Positions 5,357 to 7,388 of a DNA stretch of 7,388 nucleotides are shown here, in pieces. Source of the stretch: Planctomycetota bacterium (GTDB lineage Bacteria > Planctomycetota > Brocadiia > SM23-32). The notes under the pieces are model-generated. The model was not told the origin of the DNA. It was given only the letters and a program-made list of their open reading frames with translations, and did not search any database. The stretch lies in the NCBI GenBank assembly GCA_018334735.1, contig JAGXLK010000096.1, forward strand, positions 1-7,388, in the 5' to 3' direction. Position numbers and translations under genes: made by a program. Numbering within the stretch: the stretch's first letter is position 1; each line of letters opens with the position of its first letter.

Positions 5357-7219
5357 CTACCAGTCCAGACTCTCCCATCGCTCCCGCTCCAGGCGTCTGA
5401 TGGCCGTATCGGCCGCCGGGACAAGATCGTGGCTCTCGTAAACCTCCATCACGGCTTTCACAGTATCGTCGTAGGGGTTCTGGCAGGACTTTCCGCTGGT
5501 GGACAGGAAACGCGCGAAAGATTTCTCCGTCTCCCTCGCCTCCGGATGCACGTACAGGTAAAATCGTTGGGAAAGTGGGTAGGCGCCCGTTTGTATGTTC
5601 CGGGGCGTTGGACCGAGGGCCTTCCTTTTCTTTCCCTCACCGACCCGGATATCGAGCACTTTCACAGTCCGCCCTTCCTTCGGGACTTTTTTAAGGTCCA
5701 CAAATCCGATCGCACGGGCGTTCATGCTCACCGCCGCAATCGCCCGCGCGCTGTCGCGCTTGAGTTGCCGGCAGCGCAGCTCCCGCCGCGACACGCACTG
5801 CTGGTAGAAAAGCTCCGCCGCCCGGTTCCGTGCCGGCAGGCCGGCGGTCCGTATGGGGACCCCTTCCGCGCCTCGGGGGGATGAGAGGCCCGTCCGGCCG
5901 AGCTCGCTCCAATCGCGCCTCTTGCCGCTGAAGATGGCTTTGATCTGATCCACGCTCAGCGCATCTATTTTATTGGCCCGGTTCACGATTATGGCGACGG
6001 CCCGGCCGGCCAGAAGATGTTCGGTGGGTTGTAATTTTTCCCAACCTTCCTGGTGTTCTTTGAGCCTCTCCGCACTCAGTTTGTGATCGGTCAGCAGGAG
6101 GCTGGGGGACGGATCGACGCCGTCCGATGAGTCCTTCAGAAAAGCTCCCGCGGCCAGCCGCTCCCGGCTGTAGGGCCGGCTCCGGAGCTGGACGGCCTCC
6201 CTGGCCCGCACGTATTCGGTGGTCAGATCCCGCACCACCGCCCGGTCGAGTCCCAGGGTCAGGACCGGCAGTCGTTTCCCCCGGCCGCGTCTTACGTCCC
6301 GAAGACGCCGTTTCTGTCTGTAGAGATGCTCCTGGTATGGGGTGACCAGCCCTTCTTTGGCGGCGATCTCCGAGGCTTTTTTGCCGACGGCGAACTCGCA
6401 GAACTCCCTGGCGGGCGGCGACGCCCCGGGCCAGAGATACAACGCGATGTATTCGCTCAAGGGATAATCTTTTTGGATAATCGGCTCCAGGCCGGGAGCA
6501 ATCGCCTTCCCCTCTTCGGTCTTCGCGATAGCCAGGGGTTTAACACCGGGCAGGCGCCGGCCTTCCCACAGGACAGTTCCGATAGCATTGGGCTCGCGGG
6601 CAATCTTGCCGACAATCGCCCCGCGGCTTCGCTGGACCTTCATATCGTCGCGGTAGACGTAGAAAGTGCCCGAGTAGTCGCCGCCGACCAGCATGCAGTT
6701 TCGGCGGATGATATGGCTGCTGATGGAGCGCCATTTTGGTTCCCCGTAGCAGTCCATCCGCCGGAGACCTTCTTTTTTCTCAGCGATTGTGGCGGTGCGG
6801 AGTGTATTTCGCACTTCCTCGGTACTCATCCGGGAGAGCGGGTTATTTTTGTCGACAATCACCGCGGCGCGTGCCTGAGCGACGGTGAACCGCTCGCAGG
6901 TAATCGGCTCGCCCCCGTCCTCCGTCCCGCATTCAACATCGGTCAGCGCGTAGTGCAGGAGGATATCGGCGTCTTCGCGGGTGAATCTCTCGACCGGTTT
7001 GCTGTCGCTCCATTTCCGCAGCGCAAACCTCTGGCGGGACAGACCTTCCTGCCGGCAAAAGGCATCGAGCATCTTACTTAAAATCGGAACCCCCCACCTG
7101 TGCCCTCCGGCGATCCGGACGGCCGGGCGGCCTCGTGCGGCCGCGCCGCGAGTCGCGGTGAGAAGGACCGAAAACACAACAATAGTGATCCAGACATATT
7201 TGCAAAAACGCATCGTCAT
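5357..7219 (-). CDS. Secreted protein with two tandem PstS-like (PBP) solute-binding modules
   Basis: This is a 620-residue protein, about twice the length of a normal PstS. Residues 1-27 are a signal peptide (MTMRFCKYVWITIVVFSVLL, then TRGAAA before RG). Module 1 (about 33-300) shows PstS-like landmarks: a GGHRWGVPILSKMLDAF start, VIVDKNNPLSRMSTEEVRNTL (paraphrasing the NPL...LT hinge), YSGTF at 182-186 (the SGT ligand loop), NAIGTVLW, and YPLSEYIALYLWPG. Module 2 (about 315-605) repeats the order: AIIVNRANKIDALSVDQIKA, IFSGKRRDWSEL, ARAIGFVDL, and GAYPLSQRFYLYVHPEA. It lacks an SGT loop at the matching place (GLPARNRAAELF). No pst permease or ATPase gene is adjacent. The ligand could be phosphate or another oxyanion, or a non-transport role is possible. 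I chose the ATG at 7219 because GAGAGGG lies at 7234-7228. ATG 7240 and TTG 7243 would put that purine tract inside the gene. Confidence 0.9.
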   Translation of the reverse strand: MTMRFCKYVWITIVVFSVLLTATRGAAARGRPAVRIAGGHRWGVPILSKMLDAFCRQEGLSRQRFALRKWSDSKPVERFTREDADILLHYALTDVECGTEDGGEPITCERFTVAQARAAVIVDKNNPLSRMSTEEVRNTLRTATIAEKKEGLRRMDCYGEPKWRSISSHIIRRNCMLVGGDYSGTFYVYRDDMKVQRSRGAIVGKIAREPNAIGTVLWEGRRLPGVKPLAIAKTEEGKAIAPGLEPIIQKDYPLSEYIALYLWPGASPPAREFCEFAVGKKASEIAAKEGLVTPYQEHLYRQKRRLRDVRRGRGKRLPVLTLGLDRAVVRDLTTEYVRAREAVQLRSRPYSRERLAAGAFLKDSSDGVDPSPSLLLTDHKLSAERLKEHQEGWEKLQPTEHLLAGRAVAIIVNRANKIDALSVDQIKAIFSGKRRDWSELGRTGLSSPRGAEGVPIRTAGLPARNRAAELFYQQCVSRRELRCRQLKRDSARAIAAVSMNARAIGFVDLKKVPKEGRTVKVLDIRVGEGKKRKALGPTPRNIQTGAYPLSQRFYLYVHPEARETEKSFARFLSTSGKSCQNPYDDTVKAVMEVYESHDLVPAADTAIRRLERERWESLDW

Positions 7220-7227
7220 TTTCTCTT

Positions 7228-7234
7228 CCCTCTC
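7228..7234 (-). promoter_or_regulatory. Ribosome-binding site that decides the start of the binding-protein gene
   Basis: GAGAGGG on the minus strand ends eight bases before the ATG at 7219. The start there gives a compact signal peptide beginning MTMRFCK, whereas the upstream in-frame ATG at 7240 would add an acidic MCEREEK that does not suit a signal peptide. Confidence 0.55.
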
Positions 7235-7317
7235 ACACATCAATTACATGGCACGAGTTTGCGGAACGACCTTTGTTCATCTTTCTTCATTTGTTTTCTT
7301 CATCTTGCAAAGAAACT

Positions 7318-7346
7318 CTGACGATCGTTGTGCGATCGGCTATACT
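7318..7346 (+). promoter_or_regulatory. Possible divergent promoter over a CGATCG-N5-CGATCG palindrome
   Basis: On the plus strand CTGACG (7318-7323, 4 of 6 to TTGACA) and TATACT (7341-7346, 5 of 6 to TATAAT) are separated by exactly 17 nt. The spacer holds most of a symmetric site, CGATCG-TTGTG-CGATCG (7322-7338), placed where a repressor could block polymerase. It would drive a gene beyond the right edge, which is not seen. The palindrome could equally act on the leftward binding-protein gene, whose own promoter I cannot identify with confidence. This is a pattern match only. Confidence 0.25.
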
Positions 7347-7388
7347 GATTCGGTATTCGCCGTTTTGTATTCTTCCATTTTTAAATAT

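Noticed and set aside
6326..7081. Plus-strand open frame of 251 codons
   Set aside because: It is antisense to the tandem binding-protein gene, which has signal peptide, ribosome-binding site and recognisable motifs. This is a mirror frame.
7240..7388. PhoB box upstream of the PstS-like gene
   Set aside because: I see no CTGTCAT-type direct repeats at 11-nt spacing, so phosphate-starvation control is not supported by sequence.

Overview
The window looks like a chromosomal segment of a diderm (Gram-negative type) bacterium. It is moderately GC-rich, and every gene I can support lies on the minus strand. The evidence for an outer membrane is indirect: an ExbB/ExbD-type proton motor, a membrane-anchored partner with a TonB-like N-terminus, and two proteins with Sec signal peptides. 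The paired ExbD genes, the vWA protein and the GGGCTGAAGGCCC-type intergenic hairpins remind me of the PVC group (Planctomycetota, Verrucomicrobiota, Lentisphaerota, Kiritimatiellota). That assignment is an impression, not a demonstration.

Layout in the direction of transcription (right to left): (1) 7388-7220, an upstream region with a CGATCG-N5-CGATCG palindrome, a possible divergent promoter and some mini-ORFs. (2) 7219-5357, a secreted protein with two tandem PstS-like solute-binding modules. (3) 5356-4824, a 533-bp gap with no credible gene, filled with small palindromes and short direct repeats. (4) 4823-3882, a one-TM protein with a TonB-like anchor followed by a von Willebrand A (vWA) domain. 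(5) 3824-3198, a MotA/TolQ/ExbB proton channel. (6) 3140-2598 and 2608-2126, two different ExbD/TolR proteins in tandem. (7) 2129 to beyond base 1, a long secreted helical protein with TPR-like segments. It is open for 709 codons and cut by the window edge.

The last five genes form a tight unit: 57-nt gaps around exbB, an 11-nt overlap between the two exbDs, and an ATGA stop/start overlap into the TPR gene. The simplest reading is one complex. ExbB with two ExbD-type subunits would harvest proton motive force. The vWA protein sits where TonB or TolA normally sits, with its metal-binding adhesion domain in the periplasm, and the TPR-like protein is a candidate periplasmic partner. The upstream tandem binding protein has no permease or ATPase beside it, so it may supply ligand recognition rather than ABC import. 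I know of no named system with exactly this composition. The TonB-like/vWA fusion driven by a dual-ExbD motor is the most interesting item here.
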